Part shown: in pieces, positions 14,201 to 27,455 of the stretch
Position numbering within the stretch: position 1 is the first letter of the stretch
How the letters are laid out: every line of letters begins with the position of its first letter
Source of the DNA: Puffinus mauretanicus
Taxonomy: Eukaryota > Chordata > Aves > Procellariiformes > Procellariidae
DNA length: 64,000 nt
Direction of reading: 5' to 3'
Assembly: GCA_023333565.1 (NCBI GenBank)
Contig: JAJKFH010002906.1
Coordinates: 2,124,501 to 2,188,500, forward strand
Made by a program: the position numbers and the translations under genes
Notes under the pieces: generated by a model
The model's input: the letters and a program-made list of their open reading frames with translations, nothing else
Databases searched by the model: none
Told to the model about the DNA's origin: nothing

Positions 14201-16875
14201 TCTGTTTAACTCCTTGAAACAGCAGGGTGATGAAGTGGGGTGTGATTTGCCCTCCACCCCCATGCTCTAGTAAACCATAATGATATGGCTATATATTGTT
14301 TGGAGCCAACATCAAAATTACAATAATATGTATGAAAAGTTGTCTACGATCTTATGTGACACTGTTACAATTTTTATTAGGATGGAAAAGAGAAATTTAT
14401 TGCCGCCCTTTACAAAATCTTGCGTGGATACAGGGTATCCATTCAGCAATGTATGTTATTTATAATCTAACTTCAGATGCTTTTGCAACAGCGGAATAAC
14501 ATACAGTTTGAAAACGACCAGAAGTAGTTTCAACTCCTTTTTACTTATTTTTACCTTGTTTTAATTAGAAAATGTCAAAATGCATGAGAAGAGAGAAAGC
14601 ACTATTAAACTTCTAACTTTTAAAATAGTGTTGGGTTCAACTGATATGTCTAATGCTGTCCTGTTCTGAATGCAAACATTTGGCAGTGCCAAAGGCCTGG
14701 GCAACTCAAAAGAATAGATAAGCAGTGGATGAACTTGGCTGAAAATGGAAATAAGTTTGTTTTGTTTTTTTTTTTTTTGTGATCAAGTCACAACGAGACC
14801 TAAGGTCATCCATAAAGCTCTAGGCCTAGCAGGACATTAGGTGGGAAAAGAACCTGCGCCCTGGAAGGACAGAGGCTAAAAGTCCTGAAATAGTCAACAA
14901 CCAAGAGAAGGTGCTTGCAGGACTGGGCCCTTGACTTTTCTATTGCCTTGGTCTCAGGCTTCTCTTGTATCAGCAACTGATGAACCTCTTGCTGTTTAAC
15001 CCCAAAGTTATGCTAGCAGTGGAGGCTGCAACATATCTTCTTCTGACTGTTTAGAAACAATTGGGAGCTTTGCATCCCTCCTTCCTCCTCCTTTTCTCAC
15101 ACCACCCCTGCTGCCAGGTACGTTACATCCACATTTCATAAGAACCAAGATGCACCTTTTTTGAATGAAATTCCCTGAAGAATCCGTCTGTGCATGGTAA
15201 CAATATAAAGGTGCAAAAGTGATGTTGAAATATATTTGCAGCAAATGTGATTATATTTTAGTGTGTTGACTTATTTGTCTCTGGTTTATTTCACTTTCTT
15301 ATTGTTTAGTATTTCTTCCCTGCCTACAATATTTCCTTTGTTAATTGGATGCTTGCTTTTTAATAATAAACTGCATGATACTATCCCTGATAATTGACTG
15401 GCTACACAGGGGAAAAGTAGGCAGGGAGTGCAGTGCTGGTGCATTGGGCTGCTGCTTCTATGGTCCCCCGTTCCAGGATTGTGTGCCGTGTATAGTATCA
15501 TCTCCAGTACGTGGTTTCAAGTAGCCAAAGCTCCATGCAAATATACTGATCAAAAACAGGTGTGAGTGGAAATGGAGGACCACTCTGGCTTTTGCAGCAA
15601 GTATAATTTTGTGGTCTATTGTGAACTTCTGTGCTGGCTATATTTGATAACTGTGGTATTTATAATGAAGGGCTAGGATGGTGGTTTCCATGCTCTGGAC
15701 TGTGAGACTGTGGTACACGGCCTTCACAAATACGTTAAACAAAATAATAGTTATGAATTCACAAGGACTGGGCTTAGTGTGACCATGTGGTTTCCCTGAC
15801 TTGCTCACGTGCCTGTTGGTCTATAGGAGATGCTGAATGATTAGGCTAAACAAGGAAAATGTGGTTAGTCTATTTGTAGCTTCAAGAAGAATAACAATCC
15901 TGATGAATTTCAGTCCCATCAAAGTGAAAAGAGAACTTGCTGCACCTTGTTGTTTTTATAGAGCCTAAATATTACTTATTTTCTTTCCCTGCCTTCTCTT
16001 TCTTCCTGCCAAGATATGTAGGCCCTATGTTAGCAGTAGGATGGGGAATATGTGTGATAATTTCCACAAAAACACAATGAGATGTCTTTAGTTTGGCACA
16101 AAATATGCTTCTCTTTTTCCCCAGGCTGCTGCAAAGCTAAACATGTATGAAGACTTATCTTCACTTGTGTAAATATTCATTTTGGGAATTTCATTAGCAT
16201 AAGCATATGTTTTAACCTCTTTCATTCCAGAGAAGATTTTGTATGTTGAAACAGAATCTCTGTTTTGCAACACACACAGTCCTCTAAACTACCAGATAAC
16301 TTTTGTGACAGAATAATTGGAGGTAACTACTGATCTGTTAACAGGGGAGGGAAAAAGAGGAGGGAGTCGTATTTTTCTGGGAAGTTTTTGTTCTGTTGCA
16401 ATGTGCTCTGAACACACTTCTCATGCTCTATTTGTGAAGCTTCGCTCCCCTCCCTCCCCCCACTTCTGGGGAGAAAAACAGGATATGAAGTATTTGTAGT
16501 GGTACTAAAATGGTTTGTATGTGTATTTACAAAAATAAATATATAAAATCCTGAAATGGTAATGGTGTGATTCTTTTACCTAAGTGCCAACCCCACAGGC
16601 TTTGCCAGGAACTGGGCATGGGACTACTGATGTAGATGCCTGCCCCTTAGCTGCTTGTCAAGTTCCTTTTAAAATCTTTGGAGAGAAAGAGACAACTTTA
16701 GGGTATGATTCTCTGACCTGTTTCAGATGCCGCCTTCATGATGAAATGAATTACTCCCTAGAAATGTTTCTTCCTATTGTCTATAAAGGGAGATTAGCTC
16801 AAATCTAGACAGGTACATTTAGTGACATAATTGTAGCCACCCAGGGTCCTTCACTGCCACTTTAACACTACATTT
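14201..16875. other. Single-copy non-coding DNA
   Basis: No gene recognised. Includes a T14 run at 14765-14778 preceded by GTTTG and GTTTT units. Otherwise ordinary AT-rich sequence. Confidence 0.55.
14765..14778. repeat. T14 homopolymer
   Basis: Run of 14 T directly after gtttgttttg, a T/G-rich low-complexity tract. Confidence 0.8.
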
Positions 16876-16933
16876 AAAAAAAAAAAAAAAACACCAAACA
16901 AAAACAAACAAAAAAAAAAACCCAAAAAACCCA
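16876..16933. repeat. A-rich / (AAAAC)n low-complexity tract
   Basis: An A16 run followed by caccaaacaaaaacaaac, a second A run and aaaaaaccc. It has the same A/C-only make-up as tracts at 25462, 34352 and 53891, suggesting decayed poly(A) or an expanded A/C microsatellite. Confidence 0.8.
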
Positions 16934-19900
16934 GTTGATTAAATTGCTGTTCCTGACTAACTCCATGTTAATGAATTACAGTGCTAGTCAAAGCAAAGGT
17001 ATAATTTTGGTCTCTAGCTGCAAATGGAGATGTAAGATGCAGAAAGATTAAGACCAAAACCTTTGTTGATTTTAAGGTGCTTCAGTCTGAATTAGTGAAG
17101 ATGTCATCAAATACAGCTACAAATATTGGTGGACTTGTGAAAGAAATGGGGTTTCTGTTTTCAAGTCGTTTCTAAACAGGCTGCTTATGTATATCACTGG
17201 TAATGGGGATCGTTCGTAATGTGAATCTAGTAAATAACTTCCTTACCTAACCAATCAGGTTTAAAAAAAAGTTTGTCTTGGTATGTTAGCTGGTACCACT
17301 GTAAGTAGGGTGCTTACATAAATAGTTTAATTAATAGTTTCCGTCCTGTAGCCAAGTGGAGTGTTTTTGTTGTTGTTTCCTCACCCCACTCTCCATAAAA
17401 ATGTTAGAAATGGTTAGAATGATCTGGGTAATTAAGCAGTTTGTTAAATCATTCTAGGTATTGGGTTTTGTTTGGTTTTTCCCCCTCATTCTTTATCTTA
17501 TACATATGCACAGGCTTTACAGGCTGGATTTTAATTTCTTATTTTTTTTTTTAATGGGAATAACAAGAGATTTAACCCAAAGTTTTCCTCATCTACAAAG
17601 CTCTGAGGAAATCATTAGTCAACAAAACAGTTCAACACACTCTTGAAACCTTTAAAAATCAATAGGATTTCACTTAAATGTGTTTTGTTTGTTTCTTTTT
17701 GGAAGTTTATTCAAGGACTTGCTTGAGGTCCTAACTTTTTTGAAGAGGACATCTTTGTTGTAAATTCTTCATGAACATTATGACTTGAATTTCAGCTATG
17801 CTTTAGCTACTTTTCCTGAAATGTCCTGTATCTTAGCTGAGTTGTGAACCTCCAGCCAGCTTCCTAAACCTGGTTGCCAGTATTTTGGGTTCATTCTTAC
17901 CCTGCCCTTCTGTCAAACTTCAGTGTGCTGTTACAGCCATTCTGTACCAAAATAGGTGTCAGTCAGTGTCTGTCTTCCTAGAAGAACTCCTCTCATTGCT
18001 AATTCATGAACCTGGTGGGTGATAGAGATTAAAGCCTCACTGTAGTTTATAGTTTCCTGATGACCTCAGGGAAGTTTCAGTAGGAGCTGTTCCAGAGGCT
18101 TTTAAGTTTTGTGCCATATATCTGGATTCCTCTGTAAAGAGGTAGCATACATTTCAGACTTTGCAGCAACACATGATTAATTCTAGTAGTACAAGTTGGA
18201 TGTGGGCAAACACTGTCATAGCTTGTATAGATCTGCAGCATTTGGCAATAAATTACGCTTTGTAAAATAAATGCCCATTGCCAGCGTGTCCACTTAACCA
18301 GTATTTGAAGACCAGCATTTCTGACTAATTTCTATTTGGTGCATAATGCAGGTGCACCAGGAAGAATATAGCATTTGTCTATAAAGATTCAGTTAACTGG
18401 AGCCGTAGTTTTCTTCATTGTATGTATCACATTATTTTTCTCCAACTGATGGAGTCTTTGAAGTCAGGTGTTACCTGTAAGATTGGCATCAGCCTGATGG
18501 GCTGCATTAATTGTCAGTATGCTGGAGGTTGGAAGACTTTTCAGACATCACAGTGGATCGTCCACTATAGGGATGATAATTGTGCAGTTATTGTTACCAG
18601 TGAGGCTTTCAATTTATACCTGTGATGCCCGTGTTATTAAGGTAACAGGAAAGAGAGTAAAGCAAAAACAGCTAAAGCCAGAGCATTCCCCTGTGTGCTT
18701 CTGTTACCAGATCTGTCTGGGTCCCGCAGTTGAATAAATTCCATTTTATTCTAAGCCTGCTCAAGAAGCAGCAGTCTTGTTGCAAAAATACTGTGTTTTC
18801 TGCTGCTTTAAGAGCTCTAATAATATTGCAAGTATAATTGTTTTTATGCTGCGGTTGAATTTGCACAGGTTGTGCGACATGTCGGTTGTCTGTGTCGGAG
18901 AAGCACTGATCATCATTTAGGGAAATCAAGGAAAATTGGTACGTGATTTTTTTCTTGCAACTGGTATTGTAAACCAGATTTATGGAAGGGGATGTGCTGT
19001 AAATATATACCGTATGATTCTCCTGTAATTTAATGATGGAAACTTGTATGCAAGCTTTTATAGCAATTTACCGCTCCTCTCTTTTCTGTTACACAGGAAT
19101 ACTTGTCATTTCATCTGGTGCTTCTGAGAGTAGTGATGCTAATGCTCTGTTGTAATGTTGGCCTAAGTGTCTATGCTGATGACTGATTTAAACCTCTGAC
19201 TCTGCTTGGTGTATTTCCAAAAGCCTGAACTGGTCTAGAGGAGTGGGGCACTGTTACACCTTGTGAAAAGCTGTGAAACTCAGTGGAATTGTGCTGGGCC
19301 TGTGGTGAGACAGCTCTCTTCTCCCTGGATGCCTAGCTCCTCTGTATTCTCTGGGAATGGACTCAGGAATTTTTTGAGCTCGGAGATAGTGGTTTTGATG
19401 CAAGTAAGAGCACAGGGTTTAAAAGAAGAAAAAAAAAATATTTTGGGTACTTGCAATATGCCTTGCACTTAAAACTTCAGTTTCTCCCCCCATTAAAAAG
19501 AAAAGCAGAATCATTCTCATACAGAACTGAAAGTAATTACAAAAAAAATTGTTGTAACTTTATTGACAAATGACATCTATTACAAAAAACAGAATTTCAT
19601 GTGACTTGGTAGGAAACCTAACTTGCCATTCTAATACTGTTTATTTACTTATGTCATTATTATACTTACATACTCATTGGATTATAATGTTCTTCTGATT
19701 TGTTTGGCCATTGGATAACTTCATGTGACTTCACGTTAAGTACCAAAATGTGAAAAAATGTTAAACCATGTCCTCCACCCTGAAAGAGTAATGGAAGAAG
19801 GCTGCTGTATTTCTGAGTTCTTTACCTCTGGATTAAATCAATTATTTCAGCACTATAAAGAAAAAGCTTGTGTCTCGGACAATAATTATCAAGTAGACAC

Positions 19901-22900
19901 TCTCTAACATCCAGAACAAACATCTGGATCACGTTGACTTTTTTTCCCACCATGGCAAAAAGGGTGAATGAAATATAATTCCTGCTTTCTGATGTCATGA
20001 GGATGCCTTCATTCTCACAGCAGCTGGAGTTCCCAATCTCTAAGCATTTATATATATTTTTTTAAGTGTTGCAGATGTTATGTGTTTTTTAGAAAGAATT
20101 GACACAGCTTACTATGAAGCGACTTCTGTGTCAAATGGAGTAGATAAATGAATTAGTCTTTATGTGCAGTTGTCTTTGTTAGTCATTATTTTGAGCAAAA
20201 TATAAACCACTGATGTCCTTGTAGGATATATTAGTAGTATCAGAATAAAGTAATAATTACTAATTGCTTATGAATAGATTAAGCTGTTCCATTTTCATCT
20301 TCTGCATGTGTTTGTGGGGTTTTTTTGTATTCATAACATTTTCTTGGACCTGTGTGTATGTTTGATTTTCCTAAGTATTTCTAATGCTCTATTATTTCTA
20401 GAACAATAATCTTAATACAATATAATCTTCCGTGATAAACTGTAGAAGGCTGGCTCTGGGACAGAAAAAAGCTACGCTAAATTTTGGTCTGAATTTTAGG
20501 CCCCTTGTTAGGTTTTAAAAGAAAGAACCTGCATTAAAAATAGTTTGACTCTTTTATGTGGTGGATTAGTCTGGGTTTAGCTGCTTTGAAATCTGGTAAT
20601 CAGATAAAGTTCTGCACAAAGCAACTGCAGCTCTTTGCACTAGTGCTTAGGGTATGGACCAGCTTGAGGTCAGTGATCAAGATGAAGGTACATTACAAAG
20701 AATTTCCCTTGGGAATGTGTGCTGAGCATTGCTGATGGATCAAAAGCACAGGTCTGTGGCAATGAAAAGGAGCAGAGAGGCACTTACTGTCATGGAAGTA
20801 CAAACTGTGTTTGCAATAGCACTTGGCATCTTTCGTAAAGTGCATGGCTATCAGGGCAACGGAAAGCATGACAGCCACTCTTGCTTTTCCCTTCAAAAGC
20901 CTGCGTTACATACTTAATCTTCTGAGCAGAATTATTTAAGCAGCTGTGGCACTTCTCTTTCATGTCTGGACAAGGAGGCCTAAGCACTGGTGTAGGTTTT
21001 CCGAGAGCGAAACTGGTCCATTTTCCCTGACAGTGGAACTGATTCAGTTTTGCTGAAGTGAATGTCTTCATCAAGGGGCCTGTCCCTGGCCACTGGGCTG
21101 TCAGGTGCAGGTAGGGTTGTGACAGACGTGGGCAGACAGAGAGAGGGGAGCCCTCTAAAATAGTGAAAATAGGGCTCCTACTGCCACTCTGGAGCAAGAG
21201 GGGAGATTTTCCTACTCGCTTCCTATGTTTTCCCAAAACTGCTGGCATTCCTGTTGGCTGGACTCTGTATCCCTGCAGAATATGAACAATACCATCACAC
21301 TTTCTTTGTGATAAAATCATACACATTCCTGCCTAGGATTCATTGAAACTTGCAGACAGGCACACGCAGGCAAAAGGCAATAAAGCTGTTTAATTTAAGT
21401 TTTTCCTTCTTTACATCAATTTAAGGGAGAGGAGCATTGGCTTACCATTTCTTGTAGTTCAAAACAAGTGTATGAGCCTGCTGGCAGAGAAAGAGAGAGA
21501 GAATGCAGAAAGTCTTGTTCAGTGGGATTGATGCAGACTGGTAAAATGAAAGTCTCGGGTAGCTTTTGTTATTGCAGCTGCTAGTTGTAGAAGGAGAGAG
21601 TCTGAACGCCCTCTCTCTGCTGCCTCTATGAAATTTTGAGCGAGCATGACATGCCAGCAGAGTTCTTATGCAGAACACCTAGAACTGTTATGAAGTACGT
21701 GAAGAAGTAATGGCTGTTTTTTGGCAATTGCATAGGAGAGTTAGGAATTGTATAATATAGGATTGTATTCTGTCTTCCCAGTTACTCCAAGAACAGTTCC
21801 TGGGTGCTGTATAAAAGTGTTGTTGGGTTTTTTCCCCTCTAAAGACTAAAGTGATCACACTTTCATGTTGGTGATGAATGTCTAGCATTCCCAGAAATTC
21901 TTTTTTCATTGGCACTCTGAATTTCTTACCTTCACGGCATGTGCGGTTGTGGTATTATACCTTGAACTTGTTCTGCCATGATAACTGTGTCTAGTGACTG
22001 CAGACTTCAGCGATCCAGAAATAGTCTGGTAATCGGTCTGTCGTTATAATGTTTTAAGAAGATAGGTACCAATACAGGATGAGCAGTAGCTGTGCTTAAC
22101 GATAAGTGTAACAAAATAGAGAATGCATTAAATTTAAAGTCACTGGAGTGATTTTAGGAGAAAATTGCTTTAATATGTCTTATACATGCAATAGGCCCAA
22201 GATGACAGTCAAAACCTAAGAACTACCTGGAAAGCCTTATATTGGTGAGCAGGAAGGTGATTACAAGTAGCAATTTATATCTTGGGACTGCTAAAACTTG
22301 TGGTGATGTTGGAGTTTCTGTGACCGTATTGGAAAGGAGAAGAATTCCTGCTGTATGGGATATTTGTGTTCCCTTTGCTCCTGTATTTGTTTTGATGGTT
22401 CCTCCTTCCTTATGACTCATGTTGCATACTAGAATTTACCTCGGTGAACTTACAGACTGACTTCTCGGAAACCACTTGGAAAGTTACACCAAGATTGGAG
22501 TGAATTCATCTGTAAAATTGCAAAAATCCCTTTTTGTGTCTGAAGCACTGATGAGAGCACTACAAATTAACAATGAGAACATTAGTGTAGTTATGATGTC
22601 TCAGTTAGAGCAGTTACAGCTGAAATGTTTTCAGCTAATATATGCAGCTGCTGCTGTTGTTGTCATGTTGATCTCCAGAACCAAATGGAGAAAGAGGAGA
22701 TGGGACAGCATGAAGGGTAAGAAGACATTATGGGAGTTAATTTTTTTAAGTTAGGCTGATATTGGCACTCTCCTTAGGTGGGAAAAAGTGATGGCAAAAA
22801 AGGAGGCAGGAGAGATGGGATGCCAAAAAAGACAAATGTTCTCCGATGACTGCTGCTCCCCAGGCAGATGCACTGCTAGCGCAACAAAATACTTGAGTAG

Positions 22901-24428
22901 TTTGCAAACATTTCTTACAGTTTCTCTCTAGTCTTTTCATTTGAGACTGGAAACTCATAAACCTGGAAAGTAGCCAGTAACTTTGCTTTAGCTCATGCTC
23001 AGGTATGAAAGTGCCAGAGGTACTTGGCAAAGGGGCACAGAACAGAAATGATTTAGGATTTAAGTGCTGAAATGTTAATAGGGCCCAGGGAAAGTTTTCT
23101 CTTGTGAACATGCTATTCTGTAAGTATCCAGTTTGTACCTTCCTCAGAAACGTCCAATTTTAGTCATCAGTAGATAAAATATGTTGGCTATTAGCCTGAT
23201 CCATGAAGGTAATAGTTGTTAAACGTTGTCTGAAGTTATACTGCCAGCTACTCTCAGAATGTGGTTAAGCGGGTATGGAGATTGAAATACTACTCAGTAC
23301 AAGTTTAAAGTGCAGGAAAAAAATTCTTATCCGATTTCCTTTAAAACATTAGCCTTAATGCAAAACATTAAAGAATGGATTAACTAAAATGTTCACCTCC
23401 TTTTTTTGGTTGTCTCTGTCCTCTGTGGCATTGGGACAAGTGAGTGAGCAAGTGCCAGCAACCTCCTCCCATCCCTTTGCTGCCAGAGATAACGGAGTAA
23501 TCCTATAGGGGCAATGCTTATATACCTGCCTTTGCTGAGATATTTTGATGCATACCACAGAATATGTCCACTCCTAGGTTTGCTTCATGGCTTTCTGAGC
23601 ATAAAATGTAAGAACTAGGTAACAGAACAGCAGTGGCTGTAGTTCCTTGGGTATTTGAGATGGTTCACTGTTATTTAAAGAGTATGATTTTGCACCTGCT
23701 AACTCCTTTCCTTATTTTCTCATGGTCTTCTCTTACAATGGCCCTGGTGCTGATGGGGCCTATTGGAGTGCCTTTGCGTTAGCATTTCAGCTCGAGTCAG
23801 GGATGTGCTTTTGAAGCAAATCTCTGCATTGTCCCCATTTGCTTTGGACTATATTATGGAGGGGTCTGCAAGCACACAAAATAGGTTCCCATCAGATTAA
23901 ATTAAAGTGAGAAAGGCCATCTAGAAGGGCACATTAATTTGTGTCCAAACATTAATGGGGATTCTGTTCCTGGAACCAGACTTGCACTAAAGTAGATGTG
24001 AGATAAAATGTTGACATATGTATTGTATGTCTGTTGGGGTTTCAGTACTAGCTGTTTTGCTCATATCCTGTTTCCACTATTTGCTTACATAGCCTCAATT
24101 GATTGAATTGGCTCATAAAATGCAACAAATCATAATCTGGGTAATATTTACTGGAAATGGCATTTTTTTCTGCAACGTTAGTGAGTTAAACCAATTTCTG
24201 GAGTTGACTTCAGTAAGTACGACAGCCAGCACAGGGACATTGTAAAAGCACATATCTGGTAGTGGGAAAAAGAAAGGGGAACTGTTATGGCGACTTCCCC
24301 TGTATCTTACCTTACTTTAGGGAAAACTGAAAGTGATTTCTGTTGTGTAATGTACTATAGGGTGTCTTGGCTTTTCCTTCCCTGCATTACATGGAGATCT
24401 GTTAAATGCTTGTTGACCAGTGGCAGCA
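16934..24428. other. Single-copy non-coding DNA
   Basis: No gene recognised over 7.5 kb. The longest open frame (178 codons, minus, 20790-21326) has no recognisable domain and is discussed as a low-interest finding. No CR1 or LTR signature was seen. Confidence 0.55.
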
Positions 24429-24449
24429 TTTTTTTTTTTTTTTAAAAAA
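24429..24449. repeat. T15A6 tract
   Basis: Fifteen T directly followed by six A. Confidence 0.85.
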
Positions 24450-25461
24450 CTTTGTATTGACCTCTTTCCACTTGCCACAGATGGTGACTAACATACCGAA
24501 CAAGAGAGTTTGTTCTCTTATTTTACATGATCTTAATGTAAACCTTGCAATACTTTTGTAACCCAGAGGACCGTACACAGGTTCAGGGTCTGGCACAGAG
24601 ATGGAGTGACAGCAAAAGATTGTGTTTATTCAGGTATAGTGGTGAACACAGGGTCACTTATAGGAAAACATTACTGATTTTGAGACAGCTGCTTACAAGG
24701 AATTATATTCCTGATCAGTTCTTAAGTGGAAGGGAATATATCTTCTGCGGCATAGGTGCTTTTATGCTTCAGTAGGCACCATCAGTCTGTGATAGAGCTT
24801 CAGGGAATCTCCTGTGAATTAAGGTTTCCTGGAATGCAATTTGCCAAGATGTGTGTTATCCAAATTACTAAAACAGTTATAAAATTTAGGATGGTGCAAT
24901 GGTTAACTGAGATGTACAAACCAATAGAAAAGAAGAAAAATTGCTGGGGTTCTGTCTCATTGGGGAAGAAAAAGGGTCGTGGTTGCCCGTTATCCAACTG
25001 TCAGTAGCATGAGCCATCTTTTTTGACAGTTAAGAGCAAATGGTAAGAAAAACTGAGGAAAAAGGAAACATTAATAATAAAAGGTTGTGAAGATGATGCA
25101 AATAATTAATGTTGCTTAAGAGCTTTGCTTCAGTCAGTAGCTTTCAGCTTGTTGATTTTCAGATTCACAGATGTCCTCCAGTGAAAGTGCACTTTTCCAT
25201 GCGTAGGTCTGCTGACAGTAAGTTTACAGAAGAGTGACATTTCCAGAGCAAATCAGAGCTGTGCTAAGCTTGTTATTCTCTCCCTAATAACATCGCTATG
25301 GGAAAGTAAAAGTATCAGGGCAGAGGTGGTGGTGGTGGTATTTCTCTGAATACTCTCCCAGATTTAGACAACACATGGCTCAGAAACTACCCAAAGCGGA
25401 GGGATTGGGTTTGTATTTAATGAATTTTCTTGCATAGATTTGTCCAACTGAGCATGTGTTT
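24450..25461. other. Single-copy non-coding DNA
   Basis: No gene recognised. A short (GGT)n repeat of five units lies at 25325-25339. Confidence 0.55.
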
Positions 25462-25547
25462 AAAAAAAAAAAAACAAAACAAAACAAACCCCAACAAAAA
25501 AAAAACCAACACCACAAAAAAACCCCACACCAAAACAACAAACATAC
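25462..25547. repeat. A/C-rich low-complexity tract
   Basis: About 86 bases of A and C only: an A13 run, two AAAAC units, then irregular CCCC, AACA and CACA blocks. The minus strand is the corresponding T/G-rich tract, which produces a spurious low-complexity open frame of F, V and G residues. Confidence 0.85.
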
Positions 25548-27163
25548 AAGTGAGTATGTGAGTAGTTACAGTGTTTGGTGGTATCAAGCTTAACTATACC
25601 GCATTGTATGAAGAGCCCCATTTTGGTTTGTCCTGATCTTGGTAGCCTCATCTGGTGTCTCTAACCCTTATTTTAAAAAAGGCAGTGAATGGTTGTTCCA
25701 CTCGCTTTTTCACATTACCCTTCAATCTTATCCTTGCCAGGATGAAAACAATTAATTTAGTTGTTTCTTGTGTGGAAACAAATTCTGATAATTCTTGTTG
25801 CATTCACTTTATCTCTTACTAATTCTACTATTCCCTTCGGACTGTTGTGCTTCCCTTGTACTCCCATTTCAAAATGAAAATGTAGGTTTATTTTATATTG
25901 AGCTGACGTCTTCATAGGATTATTTACTGTACCCTTAAGATGCTGGCTTGCTTTTCTTCTCTTACTGCATCTTACAGAGTTATACCATGAATTAGTTTCA
26001 CTGCCACTGTAAATAAGAACTGCTGCTCTCATGGCTTGCCTGTGGGCATAGACCCTTCCTGTGAGCTGCTCTTACTTACTAGTATGCTAGGAAAGTAAGC
26101 CGAAGAAATAGAGAAGTAATTTTTGGCAATATCTGACTTAGTGATTCACAGAGGGGAGTGGTAGAAACCCAAGATGCCTGAAGGGAGGGAGCAAGTCCTT
26201 TTGATTGTAAACTGGGCCAGTCTAATGGCTCATGCACATAAAACTGCAGCCATGATTATCTTTTGGATGTCTCTTAGGAGTAAGCTGGGGACTTTCAGTG
26301 GTCTGTAGGAAGCAGGTTTAAACTGTATCAAAGGAGGCAGTTACAAGGGTGAAATGATGTTACACAGACCAAAAATTATGTTTATTTTGCTTCTTTCTTT
26401 TAGTTGGGAAATGATTCTGACCTCAGTTTTGCTGCTGTATTTCAAAGTACATAAAAGGAAAAGTTATTTTAGACAGAGCGGGGTACCTGGCAGTTTAGAA
26501 ACTTTCCCCAACCAAGAGATCGTAGGCCTGCGGCACTTCTGCAAATGGCTCTAAAACTGATGACTTTGAACAAGGCTACTCTGACTGGTCAGTGTCAGGT
26601 GATTGAATCAGGTGGATGTCTGATAGTTAGGATGGATTTGCCATGAGTGCATCATATCTTTTTAAAAGAACAATAATAATAAATGCAATGAAGCAAGAGG
26701 TAAGCTAAGTTCATTAGAACTGTAATGATTGGTTTTCTCAAAATAACTAATGGATTGCGTTAGAAAATGTCCTGAGGTATTTCAAAGGTTTCTCATTATA
26801 AACTCCTTTTTGTGTGTGAAATAGAAGCAAAAAGGCCAAGATTGCAAGAATTTTAGGTTTCAGAGGATGATTACCCTGAGAGTTTAACGTAGGAGTTTTT
26901 CCCCTTAGAGCTGGGGAACTTTTTGCCAAGCTGAAGAAGTGTGTTTGAACAGCCAAATTTGCTGCAACTTTAATATTCAGTAGCTCTTAGGTTTTAGAAG
27001 TATGTAGTGACTGCAGAAAGCTGCAATGAAATCATAGGAGTGTATAAAGGTATATCTGCTTATTCCTCACAGTTTCTATTAATAGTCAGTTTTCAACAAT
27101 TCATTACAGAGAATAGGCTAAAGCTATCCAGGATAGAAAGAACCTTAGGACACAATGTTTATC

Positions 27164-27189
27164 TTTTTTTTTTTTTTTTTCTTTTTTTT
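27164..27189. repeat. T-rich homopolymer (T17 C T8)
   Basis: Seventeen T, one C, then eight T. Confidence 0.85.
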
Positions 27190-27441
27190 ATTCATGTTTT
27201 AAGAGACAGAATAACTTCTTTTGGCAGAGTGATTCTGAATGCACAGTTATTTTATATGGTGTCTGTTGTCTTCCCGCTGAAGGATCCATACAAATAACAA
27301 ATTATATAAATGTCTTCAGTACAAAGTTTGTTCCCCTGAGAGGAAAAATAGAAAGTAGCTTTCTTGTGTGGAAGAGGCCTAACTGAAGGCACTTTGAACT
27401 GCCTTTGTAAAAAGGACATAAACTGTTGAAAGGCCTTAGAG

Positions 27442-27455
27442 TTTTTTTTTTTTTT
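27442..27455. repeat. T14 homopolymer
   Basis: Uninterrupted run of fourteen T. Confidence 0.85.

Noticed and set aside
25460..25651. Low-complexity minus-strand frame of F, V and G
   Set aside because: It is a translation of the A/C-rich simple tract.
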